Shown here: positions 6,731 through 14,144 of the stretch, in pieces
Layout of the letters: each line of letters starts with the position of its first letter
How positions within the stretch are numbered: position 1 is the stretch's first letter
Origin: an uncultured Oscillospiraceae bacterium
GTDB lineage: Bacteria > Bacillota > Clostridia > Oscillospirales > Oscillospiraceae
DNA: 14,515 nt
Reading direction: 5' to 3'
Assembly (NCBI GenBank): GCA_934553255.1
Contig: CAKTEZ010000033.1
Coordinates: 1-14,515, forward strand
The notes under the pieces: generated by a model
Seen by the model: only the letters and a program-made list of their open reading frames with translations
What the model was told of the DNA's origin: nothing
Databases searched by the model: none
Made by a program: the position numbers and the translations under genes

Positions 6731-7294
6731 ATGGCATTGACAAAGGAACAGGCATGGGAGCTGCTGCAGGAGTACAACAAGGGCGAGTTCCACCTCAAGC
6801 ACGGCCGGATCGTCGGCGATGTCATGCGCTGGTACGCAATAGAACTGGGCTACGGCGACGAGGCGGACTTCTGGGAGGCCGTGGGTCTTCTGCACGACCT
6901 CGATTTTGAGATGTACCCCGACGAGCATTGCATCAAATCGCAGGAGATCATGCGGGAAAGGGGACTGGACGAGCGTCTGATTCGCGCGACCGCCAGCCAC
7001 GGCTACGGCCTGCATTTCGACGGCCTGCCCGAGCCGCAGCACGAGATGGAGAAGGTCCTCTTCGCCACCGACGAGCTGACCGGCCTGATCGGCGCGGTCG
7101 CCCTCATGCGTCCGAGCAAGAGCGTCAGCGACCTTGAGGTCAAGTCCGTCAAAAAGAAGTACAAGGACAAAAAGTTCGCCGCGGGCTGCTCGCGCGAGGT
7201 CATCGAGCGCGGCGCGGAGATGCTCGGCTGGGACCTCGATACCCTCATTGAGCGCACCATCCTCGCCATGCGCGCGAGCGAGCATGTGGATTAA
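6731..7294 (+). CDS. HD-domain protein (putative metal-dependent phosphohydrolase)
   Basis: 187 aa. The HD superfamily pattern is present: H24 in LKHGRIVG, H55-D56 in LLHDLDFE, H90 in ATASHGYG and D114 in FATDELTG, matching H...HD...D. Such enzymes hydrolyse nucleotides or phosphoesters in the cytoplasm; the substrate cannot be told here. A Lys-rich stretch (VKSVKKKYKDKKF, 137-149) stands out and may contact nucleic acid or phospholipid. GAGGAGG starts at the stop codon of the rhomboid-like gene and lies 8 bases before ATG 6731, so translation is coupled. The gene ends at a very strong hairpin. The pairing with a membrane pseudo-protease is the only clue to its role. Confidence 0.85.
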   Translation: MALTKEQAWELLQEYNKGEFHLKHGRIVGDVMRWYAIELGYGDEADFWEAVGLLHDLDFEMYPDEHCIKSQEIMRERGLDERLIRATASHGYGLHFDGLPEPQHEMEKVLFATDELTGLIGAVALMRPSKSVSDLEVKSVKKKYKDKKFAAGCSREVIERGAEMLGWDLDTLIERTILAMRASEHVD

Positions 7295-7347
7295 AGCGCA
7301 TAGGAAAAAGCGGAGACTGTTCAACAGTCTCCGCTTTTTTTATGCGC
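7295..7347. terminator. Long bidirectional terminator
   Basis: AAAAAGCGGAGACTG pairs with CAGTCTCCGCTTTTT around TTCAA, and an outer GCGCATA (7295-7301) pairs with TATGCGC (7341-7347). The T-runs serve both the HD gene and the convergent lipoprotein gene, whose stop codon lies 5 bases beyond. Confidence 0.93.
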
Positions 7348-7351
7348 GTTT

Positions 7352-8707
7352 TCAGTAGGGGCAGGGGAACGCGGAGAATACCGCGTGGCGGTTCATCGTG
7401 GTAAAGGGGTAGGCGTAATAAGTCTCGCTTCCGGGAACAGGCACAAAATCGCCGGTTTCGTCACTCCATTCCCGACGGGTGATGGTCTGCATGATCTCGC
7501 CGGCATCGCCGTTCCACGCGACCAGATAGCTCTCGGTGTCGATGGTGATGTCGCTGCCGCGGTCGGCCCACGCCGCGTAGAGCGCGCCGTCGGACTCCAC
7601 AAAGCGTCCCGTGGCAAGCCATTCGTCGGCAAGCTCCGCGCTGACATGCTCGCACAGCAGCTCACGCAGCTCGTCGAGCGTATTCACATCGCGCAGCGTG
7701 ACGCGAGCGAGGTCCAGTCCGTCCACCGTGATGCCGGGCGCGCCGCTGTCCACGGGCGGGGTGGTCATGTGGAACCACGACCAGAGCGTTTTGGTGGTGT
7801 AATAGTCTGCGAGGATGATCTCGTCCTGCGGCACATTGAGCAGAGACTGTGTGTGGCTGTCGAGCGCGTTGTAGAAGTGGCTGTAGGGGATCTCGAAGGT
7901 CTGCGCCCCCGAGGCGTAGGGCCCGAGGACATAGGCGTCGAAGTTGACGGTCATGCCGCTGCCGCTGAAATAAAAGTGCGCGTTGGAGGAGAGGTCATAA
8001 ACGTAGGAGTAGAAATCATCGTAGAGGTAATCGTCCAGTCCCTCTTCGTAGATCCTGTTCACGATCTCCGAGGCGAGCGTATCGACCAGCGTTTTGCCGA
8101 GTGCACTGTCGGTGGAGGACTGCGCGTTGAGCGCGTCGAGCGTCAGAAATTCGCCGGTGGTGAGATCGAAGCTCCAGGTGAGGGTGGAGGTGTTCGGATG
8201 CGCGCCGCCGTAGAAGGCGTAGGCATTGGCAAGCACGCTGATGAGCCCGTCGGTCTGGTAGACGACCTCGCCGAGCAGTTCATCCTCGTAGTAGATGTAC
8301 TCAAAGGACATGGAGTTACTGCCGTAATGGTCGCGCGCCTCCTGAGCCAGCTCCGACTCGTTGGAGAGCACCGCGGCGTAGCAGCGCTCCATCTCGGCGT
8401 TGAAGGCGTCGCGCACGGCAACCGCCGCGCTCTGTGTGGCTGCGGCGCCGGGTTCATAGAGCGCGCCGTCGGCGGTGCGAAGCTCAAGCTGCGGCAGCTC
8501 ATAATTTGTGTGCAGCAGGAGCGTGCCGTCGTCGGCAGTGTAGGTCGATTCATGGGTGAGCGGCGTGCCGACGGCGAAGGTCAGCTCCGGCGTCTCCGGC
8601 TGGGAGGGCTTTGGAGCATCGGGACCGGTCGGATCGCCGTTGCCGCCGCAGGCGGTCAGCGACAGCAAGAGCGAGAGCGTCAGCAGGGAGGCGAACAGTT
8701 TTTTCAT
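7352..8707 (-). CDS. Lipoprotein with DUF4163/DUF3298-like and possible IseA-like region
   Basis: 451 aa from ATG 8707, with AAAGGAG 7 bases upstream. The signal peptide MKKLFASLLTLSLLLSLTAC ends in lipobox LTAC, with acylated Cys20. A Pro-rich linker follows. Residues about 45-160 look like the DUF4163 module found before DUF3298. GGAHPNTSTLTWSFDLTTGE (167-186) is the DUF3298 hallmark, shared with RsiV, the lysozyme-sensing anti-sigma factor, and with some peptidoglycan deacetylases. The last 115 residues (LRELLCEHVSAELADEWL, then ESDGALYAAWADRGSD) resemble the IseA inhibitor of cell-wall DL-endopeptidases; this is a weak, by-eye match. It would sit on the outer face of the membrane. No sigma factor gene is adjacent. 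It follows tmcAL by 25 bases and probably shares its message. Confidence 0.82.
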   Translation of the reverse strand: MKKLFASLLTLSLLLSLTACGGNGDPTGPDAPKPSQPETPELTFAVGTPLTHESTYTADDGTLLLHTNYELPQLELRTADGALYEPGAAATQSAAVAVRDAFNAEMERCYAAVLSNESELAQEARDHYGSNSMSFEYIYYEDELLGEVVYQTDGLISVLANAYAFYGGAHPNTSTLTWSFDLTTGEFLTLDALNAQSSTDSALGKTLVDTLASEIVNRIYEEGLDDYLYDDFYSYVYDLSSNAHFYFSGSGMTVNFDAYVLGPYASGAQTFEIPYSHFYNALDSHTQSLLNVPQDEIILADYYTTKTLWSWFHMTTPPVDSGAPGITVDGLDLARVTLRDVNTLDELRELLCEHVSAELADEWLATGRFVESDGALYAAWADRGSDITIDTESYLVAWNGDAGEIMQTITRREWSDETGDFVPVPGSETYYAYPFTTMNRHAVFSAFPCPY

Positions 8708-8728
8708 GGTGAGTCTCCTTTCTGAATG

Positions 8729-8747
8729 CCGGTCAGAGAATGACCGG
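8729..8747 (-). other. Short intercistronic hairpin at the tmcAL stop
   Basis: CCGGTCA pairs with TGACCGG (7 bp) around GAGAA. The tmcAL stop TGA (8735-8733) is within one arm. No T-tract follows, so it is not a complete terminator; it may tune expression of the lipoprotein gene downstream. Confidence 0.5.
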
Positions 8748-9929
8748 TGTGGTCGTCCACGCGCTGCCGGGCTTTGCTGCGGCGAGGGACGGATAGGCGA
8801 GGACATACTGATCCTCCGCGCGGGCGGTCAGGGCGAAGAGCCGCTGCGCCTCCGCGCCCAGCCTCCGCACATCCGCGCTCTTGGTGAGAATGGGCGCGGC
8901 GGCGGTCGTTTTCATGCGCCGGAGCAGCTCGCGTCCGCGCGCATTGCACGCCAGTACGCGCAGATAGGGGATATGCTCCGGCGTATCCTCGGGCGTAACG
9001 CCGAGGAAAGCGGAGAGCAGCATACGCCGCAGCCGTGCGTAGGCATAGCGTTTGGATTTCGCGGCGGAAAGAATGCCCTCGACGGTCGTTTCCCTCTGCA
9101 CAGCGTCGTAAAAGCGGTGGTAAAGTCCCTCGCCGCCGGTGTCGTAGGGAGCGAAGTCCTCCTCCCGCATCGCGCGCAGACGGGCGAGGATCGCCCGCTC
9201 GGCGTTTGCCATCGTCACCGGCGCGCGTCCTGCCGCGCGCTCGCACGCGTAGAGGGCGGCGCTCTCCGGCGTGAGAAATTCGTCGGCGCTCCCGCCGTTT
9301 ATGAGCAGCTCACGGATGTGGCTCGCGGAGGCGAAGCCCTCCGCCGCGCCGCCGTCATGCCCGACGCCCCTTCGCGGCAGCGCCAGCGGCTCCGGCGCGG
9401 CGTCCTGCCGCGCGATGGCTCTGCAGTATTCCACACCTAAAATGTCGTTCGGCTGCGCGAGGACGGCAGCCTTATCGCCGAGCAGCTGCCGCGCCGCGGC
9501 CTCCCGCGCGGCAGCGTAGGAAACGCCTGTTTGCAGCGTTAGACGAAGACGGGAGAAAAAAAGTTCCGTGTCGAGCGCCGCCGCGACGGTTTTTAAGGTT
9601 TCCGTGTCGCCGCATTCGCTGCCGAAAACCAGCGTATCGACCGCGCCGGTCGCCGTCAGAACGCCTACGCCGCCCGCGGCAAAGCCTTCGGCGGACGAGA
9701 CGGCCCACGGCAGCGGCAGCTCCAGCACAAGGTCGACGCCGCCGCGCACGGCGGCCTCCGCCCGCGCGTGCGCCCGCATGACGGCGAAGCCGCCCCGCTG
9801 GACGAAGCTGCCGCTCATGGCGCACACGATCGGCGTTTCCGCGCCGAGCCGCGCACGGACCTCGGCAAGCTGCCACGCGTGTCCGCGGTGGAACGGATTG
9901 TATTCACAGATGATACCGGCAGTCGGCAT
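8733..9929 (-). CDS. tmcAL: tRNA(Met) cytidine acetate ligase (YlbM family)
   Basis: 398 aa from ATG 9929, with GAGGAG 6 bases upstream; the family is usually about 390-420 aa. In B. subtilis the enzyme uses acetate and ATP, through acetyl-AMP, to make N4-acetylcytidine at the wobble base of elongator tRNA-Met. The start GIICEYNPFHRGH carries the nucleotidyltransferase HxGH motif at His14-His17. MSGSFVQRG, LELPLPWAVSSAEGFA, LGVEYCRAI and SASHIRELL are further family blocks in the right order. The C-terminal helical half (ILARLRAM, FYDAVQ, YAYARLRRMLLSAFLG) is that of the tRNA-binding part. No clear promoter was found between 9930 and the divergent ackA promoter. Older annotation would say only nucleotidyltransferase family protein. 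Confidence 0.93.
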   Translation of the reverse strand: MPTAGIICEYNPFHRGHAWQLAEVRARLGAETPIVCAMSGSFVQRGGFAVMRAHARAEAAVRGGVDLVLELPLPWAVSSAEGFAAGGVGVLTATGAVDTLVFGSECGDTETLKTVAAALDTELFFSRLRLTLQTGVSYAAAREAAARQLLGDKAAVLAQPNDILGVEYCRAIARQDAAPEPLALPRRGVGHDGGAAEGFASASHIRELLINGGSADEFLTPESAALYACERAAGRAPVTMANAERAILARLRAMREEDFAPYDTGGEGLYHRFYDAVQRETTVEGILSAAKSKRYAYARLRRMLLSAFLGVTPEDTPEHIPYLRVLACNARGRELLRRMKTTAAAPILTKSADVRRLGAEAQRLFALTARAEDQYVLAYPSLAAAKPGSAWTTTPVIL

Positions 9930-9981
9930 ACGGCTCTCCTCAAAACAGCGGCAAATTTGACCCATTGCGGGAAATTTATGG

Positions 9982-10009
9982 TTGTCATCGCGGGAATTTT
10001 TGCTATAAT
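9982..10009 (+). promoter_or_regulatory. Strong ackA promoter with extended -10
   Basis: TTGTCA (9982-9987, 5 of 6), a 16-base spacer and a perfect TATAAT (10004-10009) preceded by TGC, the extended -10 pattern. Transcription should begin near 10016, giving a leader of about 105 bases. Confidence 0.88.
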
Positions 10010-10024
10010 AAAAAATGTATGTGC

Positions 10025-10100
10025 TTGTCCATCGGACAAAATCGGCATCTGCCGAACCCATCTTACCTGAATTTGGGCGATATTGCAAGACATAGCCCAT
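10025..10100 (+). other. Structured ackA leader
   Basis: TTGTCC pairs with GGACAA (10025-10039, 3-base loop), CGGC with GCCG (10043-10054), and TGGGC (near 10073-10077) with GCCCA (near 10095-10099). The elements are short and I recognise no riboswitch class. It may be only ordinary untranslated sequence. Confidence 0.35.
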
Positions 10101-10120
10101 TGGAAAACGGAGGAAACGAC

Positions 10121-11320
10121 ATGAATGTTCTGGTCATCAACGCGGGCAGCTCTTCCCTGAAGTATCAGCTGCTCAATCCCGCCACCGGCGCGCTGCTCGC
10201 CAAGGGTCTGTGCGAGCGCATCGGCATCGACGGCAAGTTCACCTATAAGCCCCAGCTGGAGGGCAAGGAGAGCATCAAGGCCGCCGATGTCGCTATGCCC
10301 ACCCACAACGAAGCCATTGCCGCCGTCCTGAACGCCCTTGTGGACGAGAAGAACGGCGTGATCGGCTCCATGAAGGAGATCGACGCGGTCGGTCACCGCG
10401 TGGTCCACGGCGGCGAGAAGTTCGCCAAGTCCGTCGTCATCACCGACGAGGTCATGGCCGCCGTCGAGGAGTGCAATCCCCTCGCACCCCTGCACAACCC
10501 CGCCAACATCATCGGTATCAAGGCCTGCCAGAAGCTTATGCCCGGCGTACCCATGGTCGCCGTGTTCGACACCGCCTTCCACCAGACCATGCCCCCCGTG
10601 GCCTATACCTACGCGCTCCCCTATAAGTATTACGAGAACGACAAGGTCCGCCGTTACGGCTTCCACGGCACCAGCCACAAGTATGTGGCCCAGCGTGCTG
10701 CCGATATGCTCGGCAAGCCCATCGAAAGCCTGAAGCTCATCTCCTGTCACCTCGGCAACGGCTCCTCCGTCACGGCGGTGGACGGCGGCAAGAGCGTGGA
10801 GACCTCCATGGGCTTTACTCCCCTCGCGGGGCTTCCCATGGGTACCCGCGCGGGCGACATCGACGCGGGCATTATGGAATACCTGATGAACAAGTACGGC
10901 TATTCCATCGGCGAGATGCTGAGCATCCTCAACAAGAAGTCCGGTATGGAGGGCATCTCCGGCGTTTCCTCCGACTTCCGCGATCTGGAGATGGGCGCCG
11001 AGAAGGGCAACGAACGCTGCGCGCTCGCCCGCGAGAAGTTCGCTTATGAGGTCAAGAAGCTCATCGGCGCGTATGCCGCCGTCATGGGCGGCGTGGACGC
11101 CATCATTTTCACCGCAGGCGTCGGCGAGAACGACGGTCTTGAGCGCATGGCTATTGCCAGCGGTCTGGAGTACATGGGCGTGAAGATGGACGAGGACGCC
11201 AACGATGTCCGCGGCGAAGAGCGCGTGATCTCCGCCGCCGATTCCAAGGTCAAGGTCCTGCTCATTCCCACCAACGAAGAGCTGATGATCGCCATGGACA
11301 CCGCCTCTCTGGTCGGCTGA
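10121..11320 (+). CDS. ackA: Acetate kinase
   Basis: 399 aa, full length. It interconverts acetyl phosphate plus ADP with acetate plus ATP, the ATP-yielding last step of acetate fermentation. NAGSSSLKYQL (7-17) is the first signature. Active-site residues known from the Methanosarcina enzyme are present: Arg93 in GHRVVHGGE, Asp150 in VFDTAFH, His182 in GFHGTSH, His210 in HLGNGSS and Arg243 in GTRAGDIDAG. FTAGVGEN and PTNEELMIA close the nucleotide site. GGAGG lies 7 bases before ATG 10121. The consensus promoter and C-ending codon choice point to high expression. Phosphotransacetylase, often adjacent, is absent here, and so is the common downstream DUF177-rpmF pair. It diverges from tmcAL, whose product also consumes acetate. 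Confidence 0.98.
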   Translation: MNVLVINAGSSSLKYQLLNPATGALLAKGLCERIGIDGKFTYKPQLEGKESIKAADVAMPTHNEAIAAVLNALVDEKNGVIGSMKEIDAVGHRVVHGGEKFAKSVVITDEVMAAVEECNPLAPLHNPANIIGIKACQKLMPGVPMVAVFDTAFHQTMPPVAYTYALPYKYYENDKVRRYGFHGTSHKYVAQRAADMLGKPIESLKLISCHLGNGSSVTAVDGGKSVETSMGFTPLAGLPMGTRAGDIDAGIMEYLMNKYGYSIGEMLSILNKKSGMEGISGVSSDFRDLEMGAEKGNERCALAREKFAYEVKKLIGAYAAVMGGVDAIIFTAGVGENDGLERMAIASGLEYMGVKMDEDANDVRGEERVISAADSKVKVLLIPTNEELMIAMDTASLVG

Positions 11321-11334
11321 GAGAAACGGAAAAG

Positions 11335-11383
11335 AGCATAAAAAGGGAAGCAGATGCGCCGCATCTGCTTCCCTTTTTATGCT
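11335..11383. terminator. 23-bp bidirectional terminator after ackA
   Basis: A perfect 23-bp inverted repeat (11335-11357 with 11361-11383, loop GCC) with GGGAAG/CTTCCC flanked by A5/T5 runs on both sides. It serves ackA and the convergent lipoprotein gene; the final base overlaps the lipoprotein stop codon TAA (11385-11383). Confidence 0.95.
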
Positions 11384-12021
11384 TACTGTGCGTCGGAGTA
11401 GACGGTAAAGTCATAGACGAGAGGGTCGTCCGCCGCGACCGAGCCGTCCATCAGGCTGAGGAACGGCTGGTAGGTGACGCTCGTGCCGTCCGCGGCGGTT
11501 ACGGTGACCTGCGTATCCGGCATGATGTCGCTCACATTGGCAATGAGGCAGAGGGGCGCGCCGCTGTCGTCCTGATAGAGCGTTTCGCCGACCTCCGGCT
11601 GCTCCGCGCCCTCGGTGAGCCAGCCGTATTCGTTCACGGTCAGTATCGCGTCGGCATCGGCAGGAACAAGACAGTAGATGTCCCAGCCGCCCGTGGTGAG
11701 GACCGCGTCGGCGGAGAGGGCCTGCAGGAAGGGATATTCCTTGAGATAGGGCGTATCGGCAAGCACGGCGCTCAGATCGACGCTCTCCGCGCCGTTGGTC
11801 GTGCCGAGGTAGGCGACGCCGAGAATGGCTCCGGCATCGCGGAGTGTCTCGCGCAGGTCGGCGAGCGACTGCTCGGCCTCGGTCAGCGCGGGCGGTTCGG
11901 AGGGAGCGGGCTGCTCGGCGGGCGGAGGGGCCGGGGTGTCCTCCGCCGGTTTCTTCTCGCCGCAGGCGGCGAGGGTGAGGAGCAGAAGTGCGCTGAGCAG
12001 CGCGCAGAGAAGCTGTTTCAT
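11383..12021 (-). CDS. Small lipoprotein, last gene of the YdjGHI-like operon
   Basis: 212 aa from ATG 12021, with AAAGGAT 8 bases upstream. Signal peptide MKQLLCALLSALLLLTLAAC ends in lipobox LAAC, with acylated Cys20. A Pro/Ala/Glu-rich linker spans residues 24-45, then an alpha-beta domain of about 160 residues. I do not recognise the domain. It has no obvious catalytic motif; GGWDIYCLVPADADAILTVN and LCLIANVSDIMPDTQVTV suggest a small beta-rich fold. It would sit on the outer membrane face. It lies 26 bases after the TPM-domain gene and probably belongs to the same message, ending at the strong hairpin 11335-11383. This gene is not part of the B. subtilis ydjFGHI set, so it is an added partner or an unrelated rider. 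Confidence 0.8.
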   Translation of the reverse strand: MKQLLCALLSALLLLTLAACGEKKPAEDTPAPPPAEQPAPSEPPALTEAEQSLADLRETLRDAGAILGVAYLGTTNGAESVDLSAVLADTPYLKEYPFLQALSADAVLTTGGWDIYCLVPADADAILTVNEYGWLTEGAEQPEVGETLYQDDSGAPLCLIANVSDIMPDTQVTVTAADGTSVTYQPFLSLMDGSVAADDPLVYDFTVYSDAQ

Positions 12022-12047
12022 GGGGTAGGATCCTTTCTATGCCTGTG

Positions 12048-12932
12048 TCAGAATTTGCCGCTGGAGTGCGAGAAGCCGCCGGAGTTGACGGTCGTTCCGC
12101 CGGAAAAGCTGGGACTGCCGCTGTCGTGGCTGTCGGACTCCGTCTTGATGGGGGTTCGGACCTCGGTGGTGTGGGTGAAGCGGTCCTCGCGCGTGGTAAC
12201 GTCCGTGCCGCCGGAGACGGTGTAGAGCGCGGCCTCGGTCGCGCGGCGGACGCTCTTGAGCTGGCGCTTGTAGATCGCGCAGACGATGAACGCGATAAGA
12301 ATGCCGAGCGGCAGGCCGACCATCAGACCGAAGCCGACCTTCTCGCCGACTGTCAGCGGGACCTCCGGCTCTACGTCGATGGGGGCGCCGTTGGCGTTGG
12401 CCTCAAGGTAGCGGCCGCACGCGGCAATGTAGTCCGCGAAGCCGCCGTACCAGTCGTCCTCGCGGAAATTGTCGAGGAATTCGTCGTGCATGATGTACTT
12501 GCCATAGTCGGTGAACGCGGCGTTGCCGAGGTCGCCGTGGGCTTCGAGGTCAAAGTCGCGCTCCGCCATGCTCAGCACGAGCATGACGCCGTTGCCGTCA
12601 TAGGAGTTCGCAAATCCAAACGCGTCCCACGCATATTCGGCGAAGGCGGCGATGCCGGTCTCGCCGGTCCCGCTGACCGCCTCGGGGTCAATGTAGTCTG
12701 CCATGTCGTTGACGGTCACGACATATACGCCGCAGCCATATTGCGCGCTCACCGCCGCCGCAGCCTCGCTGAGCGCGGCGCAGTCGTCTGCGGAAAGAAT
12801 GCCCGCCTCCTCGGCGATGTATGAGCCTTCTCCCATGGGAGCAAGCTCGGCATAGGTCCACGCCGCAGCGGATACGCTCAGCGACAGCGCGAGGACAAAG
12901 GCAAAGAGCAGAGAAGCATATTTCTTCATCAT
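12048..12932 (-). CDS. TPM-domain membrane protein (YdjH-like)
   Basis: 294 aa from ATG 12932; AAGGAGG is 7 bases upstream and overlaps the stop codon of the preceding gene, so translation is coupled. A signal peptide (1-22, SVSAAAWT) is followed by an extracytoplasmic TPM domain at about 35-180 (YIAEEAGILSADDCAALSEA, then YGCGVYVVTVND, NGVMLVLSMAERDF). A membrane segment spans about 199-221, then a cytoplasmic tail of about 70 residues ending in a Ser/Gly-rich stretch (SPSFSGGTTVNSGGFSHSSG), a tail typical of this family. TPM proteins are acid-phosphatase-like or chaperone-like in plants, and bacterial roles are mostly unsettled. In B. subtilis YdjH is encoded with YdjG and YdjI beside pspA and acts in membrane stress. 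Family call is firm; the YdjH analogy rests on gene order. Confidence 0.87.
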   Translation of the reverse strand: MMKKYASLLFAFVLALSLSVSAAAWTYAELAPMGEGSYIAEEAGILSADDCAALSEAAAAVSAQYGCGVYVVTVNDMADYIDPEAVSGTGETGIAAFAEYAWDAFGFANSYDGNGVMLVLSMAERDFDLEAHGDLGNAAFTDYGKYIMHDEFLDNFREDDWYGGFADYIAACGRYLEANANGAPIDVEPEVPLTVGEKVGFGLMVGLPLGILIAFIVCAIYKRQLKSVRRATEAALYTVSGGTDVTTREDRFTHTTEVRTPIKTESDSHDSGSPSFSGGTTVNSGGFSHSSGKF

Positions 12933-12944
12933 CTTGCCGCCTCC

Positions 12945-14060
12945 TTATAAGAACAGCACGCAGGCTGCGGTGACCGCCGCCGCGACGATGGCGGTAATGC
13001 GGCCGAAGTGCTTCCAGTACAGACCGCGGTCGAGCGGCAGGTCGCCGACGAGCTTGCCGGTCTGACCGTTCATGGCGAACAGGAAGTTCTGCCCCTTCCA
13101 TTGCGTCGAGAGGAGCCATACGGGCAGAAGCGCGTAATGCACCTTGCCGCGGCGGAGCTTCACGTCGCGGCTCTCCACCGTGCAGGCGGTGTAGCCCTCG
13201 CGGGCGCTGTCCTCCATCAGCTCCACGGCGGTATCCTCGCAGCGGCGGTTGGCGCGCTCGGCGCAGTCCTCCATGGAAACATCGTACTTGTCGGCAAGGA
13301 AGCCGGGGAGATACGCGGTGGAAAAGGGCTTGAGGGCCTCGTAGTCGAACGGCTCAATAGCGTCCATGTGGTCGTCGGGCATCTTGCTCGACGCGTCCAC
13401 CGGCACGCGCTCAAACTGCACCGTACCCGCGCGGCGGACCTGGTAGTGGTTCGTGACGGTCACATTTTCCTTGGCGGTGGAGTAGGCGCTGACCTGCGTG
13501 CCGTGGCAGGTCACATCGACCTCCGCCGTGCCGTCGTAAAGCCAGAAGGGGACATAAACGCCCTTGACCTCCCGAATGTGGTTCTCGTTGGAAAACGCGC
13601 GGGGCAGCAGCTTTTTGCCGCCGTAGTGCTTCTTGAGCGCGGCGACCGCCGCGTCCTTATCCAGCTTGAACGGCAACACATAATCCGGCTTGAACGCGCC
13701 GCTGAGCTGACCGGGGACGATGCTGTTGTTGCCGCAGTAGGGGCAGGCGGTGGCGCCGGTGGTCTCGTCGCAGATCAGCTCCGCGCCGCAGCTGGGACAG
13801 GAATAGACGCGCAGCTTTTCCGCGTCCGCGCCCCAGTCCGCGCCGTAAGCGGCGATCCATTCGCCGTCCGCCGAGGATGTTCCCTCCGCCTGACGGAATG
13901 CGTCGGCGGCCTGCGCGTCCTTTTCGGCATAAAGCTTTTCGATCTCCGCGACCTCATAGCTGGAGCCGCAGAAGTCGCATTGGAGCTTTCCGCTTGCGCC
14001 GTCAAAGTGCAGAGGAGCGGTGCAGGCGGGGCATTTGTAATTGGTCACTTGGGATGCCAT
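12945..14060 (-). CDS. Two-zinc-ribbon, tail-anchored protein (YdjG-like)
   Basis: 371 aa from ATG 14060, chosen because GGAGGGAG lies 8 bases upstream; the in-frame TTG at 14078 overlaps that site. Zinc ribbon 1 uses C10, C13, C28 and C31 (CPAC...CDFC). Zinc ribbon 2 uses C88, C91, C106 and C109 (CPSC...CPYC). The middle domain has VYVPFWLYDG and HYALLPVWLLSTQWKG, common in proteins named TFIIB-type zinc-ribbon-containing. The last 20 residues (ITAIVAAAVTAACVLFL) form one membrane helix, so the bulk is cytoplasmic. In B. subtilis YdjG has this layout and is needed, with YdjH and YdjI, for the PspA membrane response. No pspA is seen in this window. The stop codon is part of the ribosome site of the next gene. 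Confidence 0.85.
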   Translation of the reverse strand: MASQVTNYKCPACTAPLHFDGASGKLQCDFCGSSYEVAEIEKLYAEKDAQAADAFRQAEGTSSADGEWIAAYGADWGADAEKLRVYSCPSCGAELICDETTGATACPYCGNNSIVPGQLSGAFKPDYVLPFKLDKDAAVAALKKHYGGKKLLPRAFSNENHIREVKGVYVPFWLYDGTAEVDVTCHGTQVSAYSTAKENVTVTNHYQVRRAGTVQFERVPVDASSKMPDDHMDAIEPFDYEALKPFSTAYLPGFLADKYDVSMEDCAERANRRCEDTAVELMEDSAREGYTACTVESRDVKLRRGKVHYALLPVWLLSTQWKGQNFLFAMNGQTGKLVGDLPLDRGLYWKHFGRITAIVAAAVTAACVLFL

Positions 14061-14100
14061 ATTTCCATCTCCCTCCAATTGTCATAGGGGGGCGGCAGAA

Positions 14101-14122
14101 GCCTGCCGCAAGCGCGGCAGGC
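14101..14122 (-). other. Intercistronic hairpin between the zinc-ribbon genes
   Basis: GCCTGCCGC pairs with GCGGCAGGC (9 bp) around AAGC, 23 bases after the stop at 14145. No T-run follows on the minus strand. It may attenuate or process the operon message so that the first protein is made in excess. Confidence 0.5.
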
Positions 14123-14144
14123 CTGTTGCCACCGTATTGCTTTG

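Noticed and set aside
5849..7324. A 491-codon minus-strand frame opposite the rhomboid-like and HD genes
   Set aside because: It covers both plus-strand genes, their coupling site and part of the terminator. It has no ribosome site and a shadow-type composition, whereas the plus-strand genes have clear motifs.
7385..8725. A 446-codon plus-strand frame opposite the lipoprotein gene
   Set aside because: The minus strand has a signal peptide, lipobox and DUF3298 hallmark; the plus frame is a compositional shadow. The same applies to the plus frames at 144-905, 1111-2043, 12039-12824 and 13008-14087.
10016..10120. ackA leader considered as a riboswitch
   Set aside because: Only short stems are seen, with no recognised conserved core; kept as a low-confidence structured leader.
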